DNA from: Azophilus sp965221465
Lineage (GTDB): Bacteria > Pseudomonadota > Gammaproteobacteria > Pseudomonadales > Azotimanducaceae
NCBI GenBank assembly: GCA_965221465.1
Contig: OZ244892.1
Coordinates: 2,356,001-2,420,000 of the forward strand
Length of the DNA: 64,000 nucleotides
Direction: 5' to 3'
The position numbers and the translations under genes are program-made. Numbering within the stretch: position 1 is the stretch's first letter; each line of letters starts with the position of its first letter. This document shows positions 33,272 to 42,311 of the stretch, one piece after another. The notes under the pieces were generated by a model. That model was given only the letters and a program-made list of their open reading frames with translations. It searched no databases and was not told the origin of the DNA.

Positions 33272-34390
33272 ATGGCCGAACGAACCGCATCCCTTTCCCG
33301 TTCCCCCCGCAACGCGCCCGCCGAGGGCTCGACCCGCAAGGCGCAGAAGAATCAGGCGCTGAGCGCCGCTCTGGCGCAAATCGAGCGCCAGTTCGGCAAG
33401 GGCTCGATGATGCGCCTCGGCGACCGCGAGCAGGTCGCCATTCCATCCATCTCCACCGGTTCCCTGGGGCTCGACATCGCCCTCGGCATCGGCGGCCTGC
33501 CCCGCGGCCGGGTGGTGGAAATCTACGGGCCTGAGTCTTCGGGCAAGACGACCCTGACGCTGCAGGTCATCGCCGAAGCCCAGAAAGCGGGCGGCACCTG
33601 CGCCTTCATCGATGCGGAGCACGCGCTCGACCCGGTCTATGCCGAATCCCTCGGCGTCGACACCGAAAATCTCCTCGTCTCGCAGCCGGATACCGGCGAG
33701 CAGGCCCTCGAGATTGCCGACATGATCGTGCGCTCCGGTGCAGTGGACGTGGTGGTCATCGACTCGGTGGCAGCGCTCACGCCCAAGGCCGAGATCGAGG
33801 GCGAAATGGGCGATTCCCACGTGGGCCTGCAGGCGCGCCTCATGAGCCAGGCCCTGCGCAAGATGACGGGCTCCATCAAGCATTCCAATACGCTGGTGGT
33901 GTTCATCAACCAGATCCGCATGAAAATCGGCGTCATGTTCGGCAGCCCCGAAACCACCACCGGCGGCAATGCCCTCAAGTTCTACTCATCGGTACGCCTC
34001 GATATCCGCCGCATCGGTGCGGTCAAGGAAGGCGAAGAGGTCGTCGGCAACCAGACCCGGGTGAAGGTCGTCAAGAACAAGGTGGCGCCGCCCTTCCGGC
34101 AGACCGAGTTCCAGATTCTCTACGGCAAGGGCATCCATCGCACCGGCGAGATTCTGGAATTGGGCGTCAATCACGGCATCGTCGAAAAATCCGGCGCCTG
34201 GTACGCCTACGGGAACGACCGAATCGGGCAGGGCCGCAAGAACGCCGCAGAGTTTCTCGACCAGAACTCGGCCATGCGCGACGAGATCGAGTCACGCATA
34301 CGCAAGCAGCTTTTGCCGGATACCGGTGGGGAAGGCGACGTGGTCATTCCGGAACCGGCGCGTGAGGCCCTTGGGCCCGACGCCGGTTAA
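33272..34390 (+). CDS. recA: recombinase A
   Basis: RecA forms filaments on single-stranded DNA, catalyses strand exchange and triggers LexA self-cleavage. The 372-residue protein contains Walker A GPESSGKTTL, GGTCAFIDAEHALD, the loop-1 region SHVGLQARLMSQALRKMTGS and NQIRMKIGVMFGSPETTTGG of loop 2. The N-terminus from ATG 33272 (MAERTASLSRSPRN) is about 20 residues longer than in E. coli RecA before the first conserved helix. It is preceded by a LexA box and followed by recX, whose 5' end overlaps it. Confidence 0.98.
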   Translation: MAERTASLSRSPRNAPAEGSTRKAQKNQALSAALAQIERQFGKGSMMRLGDREQVAIPSISTGSLGLDIALGIGGLPRGRVVEIYGPESSGKTTLTLQVIAEAQKAGGTCAFIDAEHALDPVYAESLGVDTENLLVSQPDTGEQALEIADMIVRSGAVDVVVIDSVAALTPKAEIEGEMGDSHVGLQARLMSQALRKMTGSIKHSNTLVVFINQIRMKIGVMFGSPETTTGGNALKFYSSVRLDIRRIGAVKEGEEVVGNQTRVKVVKNKVAPPFRQTEFQILYGKGIHRTGEILELGVNHGIVEKSGAWYAYGNDRIGQGRKNAAEFLDQNSAMRDEIESRIRKQLLPDTGGEGDVVIPEPAREALGPDAG

Positions 34391-34889
34391 CGGGGCGCAG
34401 CCGGGCAAGGCAACCGAGCCGCAACACCCCGGCGATTCCTTCGACCGGGCACTGATGCGGGCCGTGCGCCTGCTGTCCCGGCGCGAGCACGGACGGGCGG
34501 AACTCGAGGCCAAGCTCGTCGCCCGGGGTGTCGAGGCCGACGTTGCGCGCAGCGTACTCGACAAGCTGCGCGACGACGGCCTGCAGAGCGACGAACGTTT
34601 CGCGGAAGCCCTGGTCCGCCGGCGCATCGAGCGTGGCTACGGGCCGGTCTACATCCGCGGCGAGTTGCGGGAACGCAGGGTCGACGATGCGGTCATTGAC
34701 ACTCGAATCGACTGCACGGACGAGTTCTGGTTGCAACGCGCCGAGCTGGCGCTCGCAAAGAAGTTCCCGCCAGGAAACGACAACGATGCCGGCGTCGAAT
34801 ACAACAAGCGCGCCCGATTTCTCGCCCGACGCGGTTTCCCTGCCGAACTCGTGCACCGGGCTCTGAGAGCAGCAACGCCACCGGCCTGA
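34326..34889 (+). CDS. recX: regulatory protein RecX
   Basis: RecX binds RecA filaments and inhibits recombinase activity. The conserved core is RAVRLLSRREHGRAELEAKL, DGLQSDERFAEALVRRRIER and GYGPVYIRGELRERRV, the three-helix repeats typical of the family; the C-terminus has FLARRGFPAELVHRAL. From ATG 34326 it would be 187 residues and overlap recA by 65 bp; GTG 34362 or TTG 34371 would give lengths closer to the usual 150-165, so the start is uncertain. Co-transcription with recA puts it under SOS control. Confidence 0.9.
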   Translation: MGKATWSFRNRRVRPLGPTPVNGAQPGKATEPQHPGDSFDRALMRAVRLLSRREHGRAELEAKLVARGVEADVARSVLDKLRDDGLQSDERFAEALVRRRIERGYGPVYIRGELRERRVDDAVIDTRIDCTDEFWLQRAELALAKKFPPGNDNDAGVEYNKRARFLARRGFPAELVHRALRAATPPA

Positions 34890-34939
34890 CCGCCAGGTAC
34901 GGATTCGCGGCCCCGGGCTGCCGATGTGCCGGGAACAGA

Positions 34940-35047
34940 GTTTCGCTGGGGAGAACCGGTGCGCGGTACGTGTATACGGCTCGCCGAATGGCGCCTTTGA
35001 GGCGCACGCTTGTGCCCATCGTCGCGGTACGCGAGTCCAGCTAGCGC
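34940..35047 (+). repeat. family B dispersed repeat, partial copy B5
   Basis: Contains GGGGAGAACCGGTGCGCGGT, CGGCTCGCCGAATGGCGCC and CTTGTGCCCATCGTCGCGGT, matching the left arm and centre of the full element (7005-7193 in reverse, 18478-18655). The right arm and tail are missing or too decayed to recognise. It lies in the recX-alaS gap. Confidence 0.75.
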
Positions 35048-35124
35048 GCCGTTGGCAAGTTTCCATGATCGAATCGGGATGCGTTTCACGGCGCTACCGC
35101 CACAGCAAGCGGACCACTATACTT

Positions 35125-35144
35125 GGCGCCTTTTTTCCGGCGCC
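35125..35144 (+). promoter_or_regulatory. GGCGCC inverted repeat in alaS leader
   Basis: GGCGCC (35125-35130), TTTTTTCC, GGCGCC (35139-35144), ending 15 bp before the alaS start. It overlaps the place where a ribosome-binding site is expected; none is obvious. It may be a leader hairpin influencing translation, or a late terminator for recX. Confidence 0.35.
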
Positions 35145-35159
35145 ACGCCCACCAACCCC

Positions 35160-37778
35160 ATGAAGACGGCTGACATCCGCAGGCAGTACCTGGCCTTTTT
35201 CGAGGCGGCCGGTCACCGAATCGTGCCGTCGAGTTCGCTCGTGCCCTTCAACGACCCGACGTTGCTTTTCACCAATGCGGGCATGAATCAGTTCAAGGAT
35301 GCCCTGCTCGGCCGCGAAGACCCCGGCTACCGGCGCGCCGTATCGTCGCAGAAGTGCGTGCGCGCCGGCGGCAAGCACAACGATCTGGAAAATGTGGGCT
35401 ACACCGCCCGTCACCTCACCTTTTTCGAAATGCTCGGCAACTTCAGCTTCGGCGACTACTTCAAGGAAGAGGCCATCGCCTGGGCCTGGGAGTTCGTGAC
35501 CGAAGTGTTCGCCCTGCCCAAGGACCGTCTCTGGGTCACCGTGCACCCGACCGACGACGAATCCCGGGCATTGTGGATAAACAAGATCGGCGTACCGGCA
35601 GACCGCGTCATCGACCACGAATCGAATTTCTGGACCATGGGCGACACGGGCCCCTGCGGCCCCTGTTCGGAGTTGTTCTACGACCACGGCCCGGAAGTTG
35701 CGGGCGGCCCGCCCGGCTCACCGGACGAAGAAGGCGACCGCTTCATCGAGTTCTGGAACCTGGTGTTTCCGCAGTTCGACCGGTCTGCGGACGGCTCCCT
35801 CACACCGTTGCCGCGACCCGGCGTCGACACGGGCATGGGGCTGGAACGCATGGCGACCGTACTGCAAGGCGTGCACAGCAACTTCGAGATCGACCTGTTC
35901 CGGCCGCTCATGCGTCGGGCCGGCAGCCTGGCAGGCCTGAAGAGCGAGGGGGACATTCTGCAGAATCCGTCCATCCGCGTGATCGCCGATCACCTGCGCT
36001 CCAGTGCCTTCCTGATCGCCGACGGCGTGATGCCGGGCAACGAAGACCGGGATTACGTGTTACGTCGCATCGTCCGGCGGGCGCTGCGGCACGGCCACAA
36101 GCTGAACATCCACGAGCCCTTCTTCCATCGGCTGGTGGACGTTCTTGTCGAGGAGATGGGCGATGCGTACCCCCTTCTTGGCGAGAAACAAGCGGAGGTC
36201 AAGACGGCACTGGCCGAAGAAGAAGAACGCTTTGCGCGCACGCTCAGCCGGGGCATGGAACTGCTCGAGAAGACCATTGGCGGCCTCGATGGCTCGGTGA
36301 TTCCGGGGGATGTCGTCTTCAAGCTCTACGACACCTACGGCTTCCCCACCGATCTTACCGAAGACATCGCTCGCGAACGGGGACTCAGCACCGACATGGA
36401 CGGCTTCGAACAGGCCATGGGCAGGCAACGCGACCTGGGCCGGTCGTCAGCACGCTTCGATTTTGCGCTCGGGCAAAAGATCCATACGGATTCCCGGGTC
36501 GACTTTCTCGGCTATGAAACGCTCTCGGATTCGGGAGAAATACGCGGCCTCTACGACACCGACGGTGGCGCCCGCGATGCGCTCGAAGCCGGCGAAGCGG
36601 GTGTGGTGGTCCTGGACCGCACACCGTTTTACGCCGAAGCCGGCGGCCAGGTGGGCGACACCGGCCATCTGCAGGCCGAGGGGCTCCGTTTCGACGTCGA
36701 GGACACCCAGCGCTCCGGCGAGCAGCACCTGCACATCGGTTCCCTTGCCGCCGGGCGTCTGACAATCGGCGACCGCCTGCAAGCGTCCGTCGATTCGCCC
36801 CGGCGCCGGCTGATCATGGCCAACCACTCCGCCACCCACCTGTTGCACGCGGCTCTGAGAAAGGTGCTCGGGCCCCACGTCAGCCAGAAGGGTTCGCTGG
36901 TGGATGCGGAACACCTGCGTTTCGACTTCTCCAACCCTCGCCCGGTGACGACGGAGGAACTGGCCGACATCGAGACGCTGGTCAACGAGCAGATTCTCGC
37001 CAACACCGAGGTCGGCATCGCCCGCATGGGCTTCGACCAGGCCGTCGAACAGGGCGCCATTGCCCTCTTCGGCGAAAAGTATGGCGACGAGGTGCGCGTA
37101 CTGACCATGGGGGGTGATTATTCCGTGGAACTCTGCGGCGGCACCCACGTCCGGCGCACCGGCGACATCGGCCTCTGCAGGATTACGGCCGAATCCGGAA
37201 TCGCCCAGGGCGTTCGCCGCATCGAAGCGGTGACCGGCCCGGCGGCACTCGCCCGGATAGCCGAGCAGGACCGCCTCGTCAAGCGATTGGCGGAAGCGTT
37301 GAAGTCCACACCGGGCCAGCTCGCGGAGCGCGTCGATGCCCTCGTCGAGGAGAATCGAAACCTGGCCGGGGAAGTCAAGGTGCTGACGAAACGCCTGGCC
37401 TCGGGCTTCGGCTCCGACCTGGTCGACGGCGCCCGGGACGTCAACGGCATCAAGGTGGTCGCGGCGAGCATCGAAGGCGATGCCAAGGCCATGATGCAGA
37501 CGCTGGATCTGCTGAAATCCAGGCTGAACCCGGTGGTCATTGTGCTGGCGCAGCAGAACAATGCAAAGATCAACCTGGTTGCAAGCGTCTCGAAGGCGCT
37601 CACGGAGCACGTGCAGGCGCCGGACCTGTTGAAGCACGTCGGCGATGCCGTCGGTGCGCGCGGCGGCGGCAATGCCGTACTGGCCCGCGCCGGCGGCGGC
37701 GATCGGCCCGAGAAGCTGCCCGAGGCACTGGCATCAGTCGCCGACTGGGTGCGCGAACAATCGGGGGAGTCGCCCTGA
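35160..37778 (+). CDS. alaS: alanyl-tRNA synthetase
   Basis: AlaRS charges tRNA-Ala and hydrolyses mischarged Ser/Gly-tRNA. The 872-residue protein has the class II catalytic domain (MKTADIRRQYLAFFEAAGHR, PTLLFTNAGMNQFKD, ENVGYTARHLTFFEMLGNFS), the editing domain with zinc-ligand HSATHLLHAALRKVLG and CGGTHVRRTGDIG, and the C-terminal dimerisation/C-Ala region. ATG 35160 starts the conserved N-terminus; no strong Shine-Dalgarno precedes it. It is followed by lysC, a classical gammaproteobacterial pair. Normal length. Confidence 0.97.
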   Translation: MKTADIRRQYLAFFEAAGHRIVPSSSLVPFNDPTLLFTNAGMNQFKDALLGREDPGYRRAVSSQKCVRAGGKHNDLENVGYTARHLTFFEMLGNFSFGDYFKEEAIAWAWEFVTEVFALPKDRLWVTVHPTDDESRALWINKIGVPADRVIDHESNFWTMGDTGPCGPCSELFYDHGPEVAGGPPGSPDEEGDRFIEFWNLVFPQFDRSADGSLTPLPRPGVDTGMGLERMATVLQGVHSNFEIDLFRPLMRRAGSLAGLKSEGDILQNPSIRVIADHLRSSAFLIADGVMPGNEDRDYVLRRIVRRALRHGHKLNIHEPFFHRLVDVLVEEMGDAYPLLGEKQAEVKTALAEEEERFARTLSRGMELLEKTIGGLDGSVIPGDVVFKLYDTYGFPTDLTEDIARERGLSTDMDGFEQAMGRQRDLGRSSARFDFALGQKIHTDSRVDFLGYETLSDSGEIRGLYDTDGGARDALEAGEAGVVVLDRTPFYAEAGGQVGDTGHLQAEGLRFDVEDTQRSGEQHLHIGSLAAGRLTIGDRLQASVDSPRRRLIMANHSATHLLHAALRKVLGPHVSQKGSLVDAEHLRFDFSNPRPVTTEELADIETLVNEQILANTEVGIARMGFDQAVEQGAIALFGEKYGDEVRVLTMGGDYSVELCGGTHVRRTGDIGLCRITAESGIAQGVRRIEAVTGPAALARIAEQDRLVKRLAEALKSTPGQLAERVDALVEENRNLAGEVKVLTKRLASGFGSDLVDGARDVNGIKVVAASIEGDAKAMMQTLDLLKSRLNPVVIVLAQQNNAKINLVASVSKALTEHVQAPDLLKHVGDAVGARGGGNAVLARAGGGDRPEKLPEALASVADWVREQSGESP

Positions 37779-37808
37779 GCGGCGAAGCGGTTACCGTGAA
37801 TCTGGCCT

Positions 37809-37871
37809 TGATGTCTCACCAACTTCCCGCTGCGGACGCCGATGCACTCGCGACGAAAGTTGATGAGATAT
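37809..37871. repeat. family A dispersed repeat, short copy A5
   Basis: ATGTCTCACCAACTT (37811-37825) is opposed by AAGTTGATGAGATAT (37858-37872) with GCGGACGCCGATGCACTCGC between them. It is a compact palindrome like 1108-1178, placed in the alaS-lysC gap and ending 18 bp before the lysC start. Confidence 0.8.
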
Positions 37872-37890
37872 ACCGGCTGGGAGCCCCCCC

Positions 37891-39123
37891 ATGGCGCTGA
37901 TCGTGGAAAAGTTCGGCGGCACCAGCGTTGCGTCGGTGGACCATATCCGGCGTGTCGCAGAGCGCGTGGTGCGCGACCTCGAGGCCGGCGACCAGGTCGT
38001 TGTCGTGGTCTCGGCGATGAGCGGCGAGACCAATCGTCTCGACGGCCTCGGCATGGCGGTCAGCCATCGTCCCTCCGAACGCGAAATGGACGTGCTGCTC
38101 GCTTCCGGGGAGCAGGTGACCATCGCGCTCCTCAGCATGGCGCTCGCCGATTACGGCTATTGCGGCCGGTCGTTCCTCGCACACCAGATTCGCATCCGCA
38201 CGGATTCGAACCATCGCAAGGCGCGCATCGAGCGTATCGATACCGATGACCTCGAGTCGGCGCTGGCCGAGGGCGCCGTGCCCGTGGTGGCGGGCTTCCA
38301 GGGCATCGACCGTGCCGGCAACGTCACCACCCTGGGCCGCGGCGGGTCGGACACGACGGCGGTTGCTGTGGCGGCGGCACTGGAAGCGGACGAGTGCCGC
38401 ATATGCACCGATGTCGACGGTGTCCACACCGCCGACCCGCGCATCGTCGCGGATGCACGCCGCCTCGACCTCGTCACGTTCGAGGAAATGCTGGAACTGG
38501 CGAGCCTCGGCTCCAAGGTGCTGCATCCCCGCTCCGTCGAGTTCGCCGGCCGCTACCAGGTTCCCTTGCGGGTCATGTCCACGTTCGAGGACGGCCCGGG
38601 CACATTGATCACGATGGAGGACGAATCCATGGAAGAACCCCTCGTCTCCGGCGTCGCCTACGCGCGCGATGAAGCAAAGATCACCATGACCGGAGTGCCG
38701 GACGTGCCGGGTGTCGCCTCGAAGATCATCGGCGCGGTCGGCCGCGCACCCATCGAAGTGGACATGATCGTCCAGAATACGGGCGCCGACGGACTGACCG
38801 ACTTCACGTTCACGGTGAAGCGGGAAGACTACGCGAAGGCCCTGGAACTGCTCGACCCGGTCACCGCGCAACTGGGAGCGCGGGAACTCTCCGGCGACGA
38901 CAAGATCGCCAAGGTATCCGTGGTGGGCAGAGGCATGCGTTCCCACGCCGGCGTTGCCGCCCGCTTCTTCGATGCGCTGGCGGCAGAGAATATCAACATC
39001 CAAATGATCTCCACCTCGGAGATCAAGATTTCCGTCGTCGTCGCCGAGCGTTACCTGGAACTGGCAGTCCGCGCCCTGCACGCCGAGTTCGGCTTGAGCG
39101 AGGCCGCGGCGGAGGCGGACTGA
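37891..39123 (+). CDS. lysC: aspartate kinase (monofunctional, feedback-regulated)
   Basis: Aspartokinase phosphorylates aspartate, the committed step to lysine, threonine, methionine and diaminopimelate. The 410-residue product has the kinase signature VEKFGGTSVASVDHIRRVAE, SAMSGETNRL, GRGGSDTTAVAVAAAL, and RICTDVDGVHTADPRIV. Two C-terminal ACT domains follow (about 265-335 and 345-405) for amino-acid feedback. ATG 37891 begins MALIVEKFGG. In Pseudomonas-like genomes csrA follows lysC; here the next gene is a dienelactone hydrolase and no csrA is seen. Confidence 0.96.
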   Translation: MALIVEKFGGTSVASVDHIRRVAERVVRDLEAGDQVVVVVSAMSGETNRLDGLGMAVSHRPSEREMDVLLASGEQVTIALLSMALADYGYCGRSFLAHQIRIRTDSNHRKARIERIDTDDLESALAEGAVPVVAGFQGIDRAGNVTTLGRGGSDTTAVAVAAALEADECRICTDVDGVHTADPRIVADARRLDLVTFEEMLELASLGSKVLHPRSVEFAGRYQVPLRVMSTFEDGPGTLITMEDESMEEPLVSGVAYARDEAKITMTGVPDVPGVASKIIGAVGRAPIEVDMIVQNTGADGLTDFTFTVKREDYAKALELLDPVTAQLGARELSGDDKIAKVSVVGRGMRSHAGVAARFFDALAAENINIQMISTSEIKISVVVAERYLELAVRALHAEFGLSEAAAEAD

Positions 39124-39291
39124 CTCGGATTCGGCGCTTCTTCCCCAGACGCCGCCTCGCTCGGCTGCCCGGAGTTGCTGCAACCGTCGGCCCGGTTTCG
39201 CCGGGACGGGCGCCAATACGGCAATCCCCTGCCCGGACGATTCCGGGTACCATTTGGAAACAGTCCATGGTCGATAGCCCCAGGAGCCGTC

Positions 39292-40026
39292 ATGATCGAA
39301 GCCGAAATCCCTCTCGCCACACCCGACGGCACCATGAGCACGTTCGTCACCCGCCCGGACGAAGGCGGGCCCTTCCCCGTCGTTTTCTTCTACATGGACG
39401 CACCGGGCATGCGGGAAGAGCTTCGCGACATGGCGCGCCGGATCGCGACTGCCGGCTATTACGTGGTGCTGCCCAACCTTTACTATCGCTCGAAGCCCGA
39501 CTTCGCCCTCGACTTCGGTGATCGCTCGAACCAGGACGAGATGTTCTCGCTGATGAATCAACTCACCAACGGGATCATCGTCAAGGACACCGAGGCGCTG
39601 ATCGACTATGTCGATGGGGAACCCGATGCCGAGTCCAGCCGCATCGGCTGCGTCGGCTACTGCATGAGCGGGCCCTTTGCGCTAGCGGTGGCGGCCGGGC
39701 ACAGCGACCGAATCCAGTGCGCTGCTTCCATCTACGGCGTACGTCTGGCCATCGATACCGACGACTCGCCACATCTGGGGTTCGCCGACACAAGAGGCGA
39801 GATCTACATCGCCGCCGCCGAACACGACGACTATGCCCCACCGGAGATGATCGAGCGCGTCGAAGCCGCCATCGCCGACTCCGGGGTGAACGGGCGCGTC
39901 GAATGGTATCCGGGCACCGGCCACGGATTCGCCTTCCCGACCCGGGCCGGCCTGTACGACAAGGCCGCCGCGGAACGTCACTGGGCACGATTGCTGAGCC
40001 TCTTCGACCGCAACCTGAATCACTGA
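39292..40026 (+). CDS. dienelactone hydrolase family protein
   Basis: A 244-residue alpha/beta-hydrolase of the DLH family, which hydrolyses cyclic or activated esters in aromatic degradation and related routes. The nucleophile is probably the Cys in GCVGYCMSGPFALAV, with an aspartate in IAAAEHDDYAPP and the histidine in WYPGTGHGFAFPTR completing the triad. ATG 39292 follows AGGAGCCGTC, a good ribosome-binding site. It is downstream of lysC but separately spaced (168 bp). The stop codon touches a family A repeat fragment. Substrate unknown. Confidence 0.9.
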   Translation: MIEAEIPLATPDGTMSTFVTRPDEGGPFPVVFFYMDAPGMREELRDMARRIATAGYYVVLPNLYYRSKPDFALDFGDRSNQDEMFSLMNQLTNGIIVKDTEALIDYVDGEPDAESSRIGCVGYCMSGPFALAVAAGHSDRIQCAASIYGVRLAIDTDDSPHLGFADTRGEIYIAAAEHDDYAPPEMIERVEAAIADSGVNGRVEWYPGTGHGFAFPTRAGLYDKAAAERHWARLLSLFDRNLNH

Positions 40027-40070
40027 CGGACGCCGATGCACTCGCGACGAAAGTTGGTGGGACATCCTCG
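40026..40070 (+). repeat. family A repeat fragment A6
   Basis: GGACGCCGATGCACTCGCGA followed by CGAAAGTTGGTGGGACATC matches the centre and right end of short family A copies (37840-37871). The left arm is absent; the fragment starts right at the stop codon of the dienelactone hydrolase gene. Confidence 0.65.
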
Positions 40071-40207
40071 TTCGCCGGCGTCATCTGGGGGCGGCCGCGA
40101 ACCGTTGGCATCGATTTCGTTCTCGAGTTGGGTAACTGACGCGCCGCGCAAGGTAGAATGCCGCGCACAGCAGAACCCCGCCCATTGGCGACGCCCAAGG
40201 AGCCGAC

Positions 40208-40681
40208 ATGCCGTCACGCCGTGAAATCATCAAGCTGAACGACGAAGAAATACGCGACTACCTCGAACGCCAGAAGACGCTCATCATCGTTTCCAACGGC
40301 AACGACGGTTATCCGCATCCCATGCCCATGTGGTTCCATACGGATGCGGCGGGTTGCCTGTACTGCACCACCTTCAGCAAGGCGCAGAAGGTATTCAACT
40401 GGCAGCGCGACCCGAAAGCATCGCTGCTGGTGGAAAGCGGCGACGAATACGCCGACCTGAAAGCCGTGCTCATCTATGCCCGGACGGAAATCATCGACGA
40501 TTTCGATGCCGTCTGCGACACGCTGGTGAAGATATCCACCAAGGGCCGTAGCGTGACCCCGGAGCAGACGGAAGCAATCCGGGCTCAGGTTGGGGGCACG
40601 GCGGCAAAACGGGTGCTGCTGAAGTTCACCCCGGAGCGCTACGTAAGCTGGGATCACGCCAAGCTCGGCGGCAAATACTGA
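40208..40681 (+). CDS. pyridoxamine 5'-phosphate oxidase-like (PPOX class) flavoprotein
   Basis: A 157-residue split-barrel protein. LIIVSNGNDGYPHPMPMWFH is the first beta hairpin of PPOX-class FMN/F420-binding proteins, followed by LYCTTFSKAQKVFNWQRDPK (the phosphate-binding KxxNxxRxP pattern) and ASLLVESGDEYADLKAVLIY. The C-terminal YVSWDHAKLGGKY is typical of the short F420/FMN-dependent oxidoreductase-like group. ATG 40208 is preceded by AAGGAGCC. The substrate is unknown; it may reduce or oxidise a small molecule, or merely bind flavin. Confidence 0.85.
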   Translation: MPSRREIIKLNDEEIRDYLERQKTLIIVSNGNDGYPHPMPMWFHTDAAGCLYCTTFSKAQKVFNWQRDPKASLLVESGDEYADLKAVLIYARTEIIDDFDAVCDTLVKISTKGRSVTPEQTEAIRAQVGGTAAKRVLLKFTPERYVSWDHAKLGGKY

Positions 40682-40815
40682 TTCGGACCGGAGCTGCGAA
40701 CCGGGGAACCGATGGGGCTCGGTTTTATCGAACCACGCCATCGCGGATTTTCCAGCCTCGCCGGATTCTCGCGCGCCGAGCGCTGCCCCACCTTCCGGTG
40801 CGACGGGTTCGGGAC

Positions 40816-42153
40816 TCAGCGCGGTGCCGGCACGATGTCGAACCGGCGCAGGGTGTCTTCCACGGTGGGGCGGCCCGCACGGAACCGGTCGTCGCTCAAC
40901 AGATAGGTGAAGACGTAGCCGAGGCCGAGAATGAGAATGCCGATCAGGAAACAGTAGATGACGGCGCGGTCGGGATAGCGGTCCTTGAGCGAGCCGACAT
41001 AGAGCGGCCCGAAAATGCCTGCCGCCGCCCAGGCGGTAAGCAACGCGCCATAGATCGTGGACATGTGCTTGCTGCCGAACACGTCGAGTACGAACGACGG
41101 CACGGTGGCAAATCCGCCGCCGAAGCAAAGCAGCACGTAACAGACCAGTATCGAGAAGACGATGGGGTCTCTCTCGGTCATCAGGATGCCGAAGACGAGC
41201 AACTGACTGGCGAGCAGGATGCGGAACACCCGCACCCGCCCGAGCCGGTCAGACAAGAGCCCCCAGAAAAGCCGCCCCACGCCGTTGCAGAGCGAACTGA
41301 CGGCAATGAGTGTGGCCCCGTACTCCGCCAGCCGCTCCGGCTCCACGGAGGGGTCGGCCAGCCCCCACACATCCTGCAGCAGCGACGACTGAAAGCTGAT
41401 GACGGCGATGCCTGCCGAGATATTGAAGAAGAACACGATCCACATGACCATGAATTCCGAGGATCGCAGGCAGGCGCGCAGGGGCGCTTCCTCCGCCCGG
41501 GCCAGGGCGTCCGCCACGCCTGCAGCCTGCGGCTTCGTTCTGCCCGGCGCAAAGCCGGAGGGCGGGTCCCGAAGCAGCAGGCTGGTAGGGATGAGAATGC
41601 ATGCGAAGATCAAACCGAGTGCGGCGAAGAGTTCCGGCAACTCGCCGCGGGTCTGCAGCACGAGCACCGGCGCCAGCACCTTGCTGAGCAGCAGCGCGCC
41701 GACTCCGAACCCCATCACGACGACGCCAGTCGCCAGGCCCTTGCGATCGGGGAACCACTTGGCCACCGTCGCCACCGGCGTCACGTAGCCGAGCCCGATG
41801 CCGGCGCCGCCGATGACACCGTAACCCAGGTAGAAGAGCAGCAACGCGTCGAGATGCAGCGCCAGCCCGGCGATCAGGTAACCGCCCGAGAACATCAGGC
41901 TGCCGAGCAGCGCCAGCCGCCGCGGCCCGTATTTCGGCAAGGCAGCCCCCGCCCAGGCCGCAGACATGCCGAGCGAGAAGATGGTGATGCTGAAGGCCCA
42001 GGCCGTTTCGGTAAACGTCCAGCCGAGTTGCCGGACCAGCAGCGTCTGAAAGTAGCTCCAGGCGTAGACGGTACCCAGGCACACCTGCAGGGTCGTGCAA
42101 AGGAACGCCATGACGAGACGCGGTTGCTGCCGCGGAGGATCAATCGTCATGGG
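40816..42153 (-). CDS. MFS transporter, OFA (oxalate/formate antiporter) family
   Basis: A 445-residue, 12-TM transporter. The N-terminus PRLVMAFLCTTLQVCLGTVY and YAWSYFQTLLVRQLGWTFTE, plus GVIGGAGIGLGYVTPVATVA followed by KWFPDRKGLATGVVVMGFGV, are the OFA-family pattern. Members exchange oxalate/formate or carry other monocarboxylates. An extra in-frame ATG 15 bp upstream (42168) is possible; 42153 gives MTIDPPRQQPRLV. It is separated by about 160 bp from the Cache/HAMP-like gene on the same strand. The substrate cannot be assigned. Confidence 0.87.
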   Translation of the reverse strand, partial: PMTIDPPRQQPRLVMAFLCTTLQVCLGTVYAWSYFQTLLVRQLGWTFTETAWAFSITIFSLGMSAAWAGAALPKYGPRRLALLGSLMFSGGYLIAGLALHLDALLLFYLGYGVIGGAGIGLGYVTPVATVAKWFPDRKGLATGVVVMGFGVGALLLSKVLAPVLVLQTRGELPELFAALGLIFACILIPTSLLLRDPPSGFAPGRTKPQAAGVADALARAEEAPLRACLRSSEFMVMWIVFFFNISAGIAVISFQSSLLQDVWGLADPSVEPERLAEYGATLIAVSSLCNGVGRLFWGLLSDRLGRVRVFRILLASQLLVFGILMTERDPIVFSILVCYVLLCFGGGFATVPSFVLDVFGSKHMSTIYGALLTAWAAAGIFGPLYVGSLKDRYPDRAVIYCFLIGILILGLGYVFTYLLSDDRFRAGRPTVEDTLRRFDIVPAPR

Positions 42154-42311
42154 AGTTTCCACGGGCACGCCATCTCATGCCTTCGCCCACAATCCCAGGT
42201 TGCTGCGGACGATCAACTGTCGTGAGAGTTGCCACCGCATCAATGAACCCATTGGAATCGACAGTTTGGAAACTCGAACCGCGCAAGATCTTCACGCCGA
42301 CGCGCCCGGAT

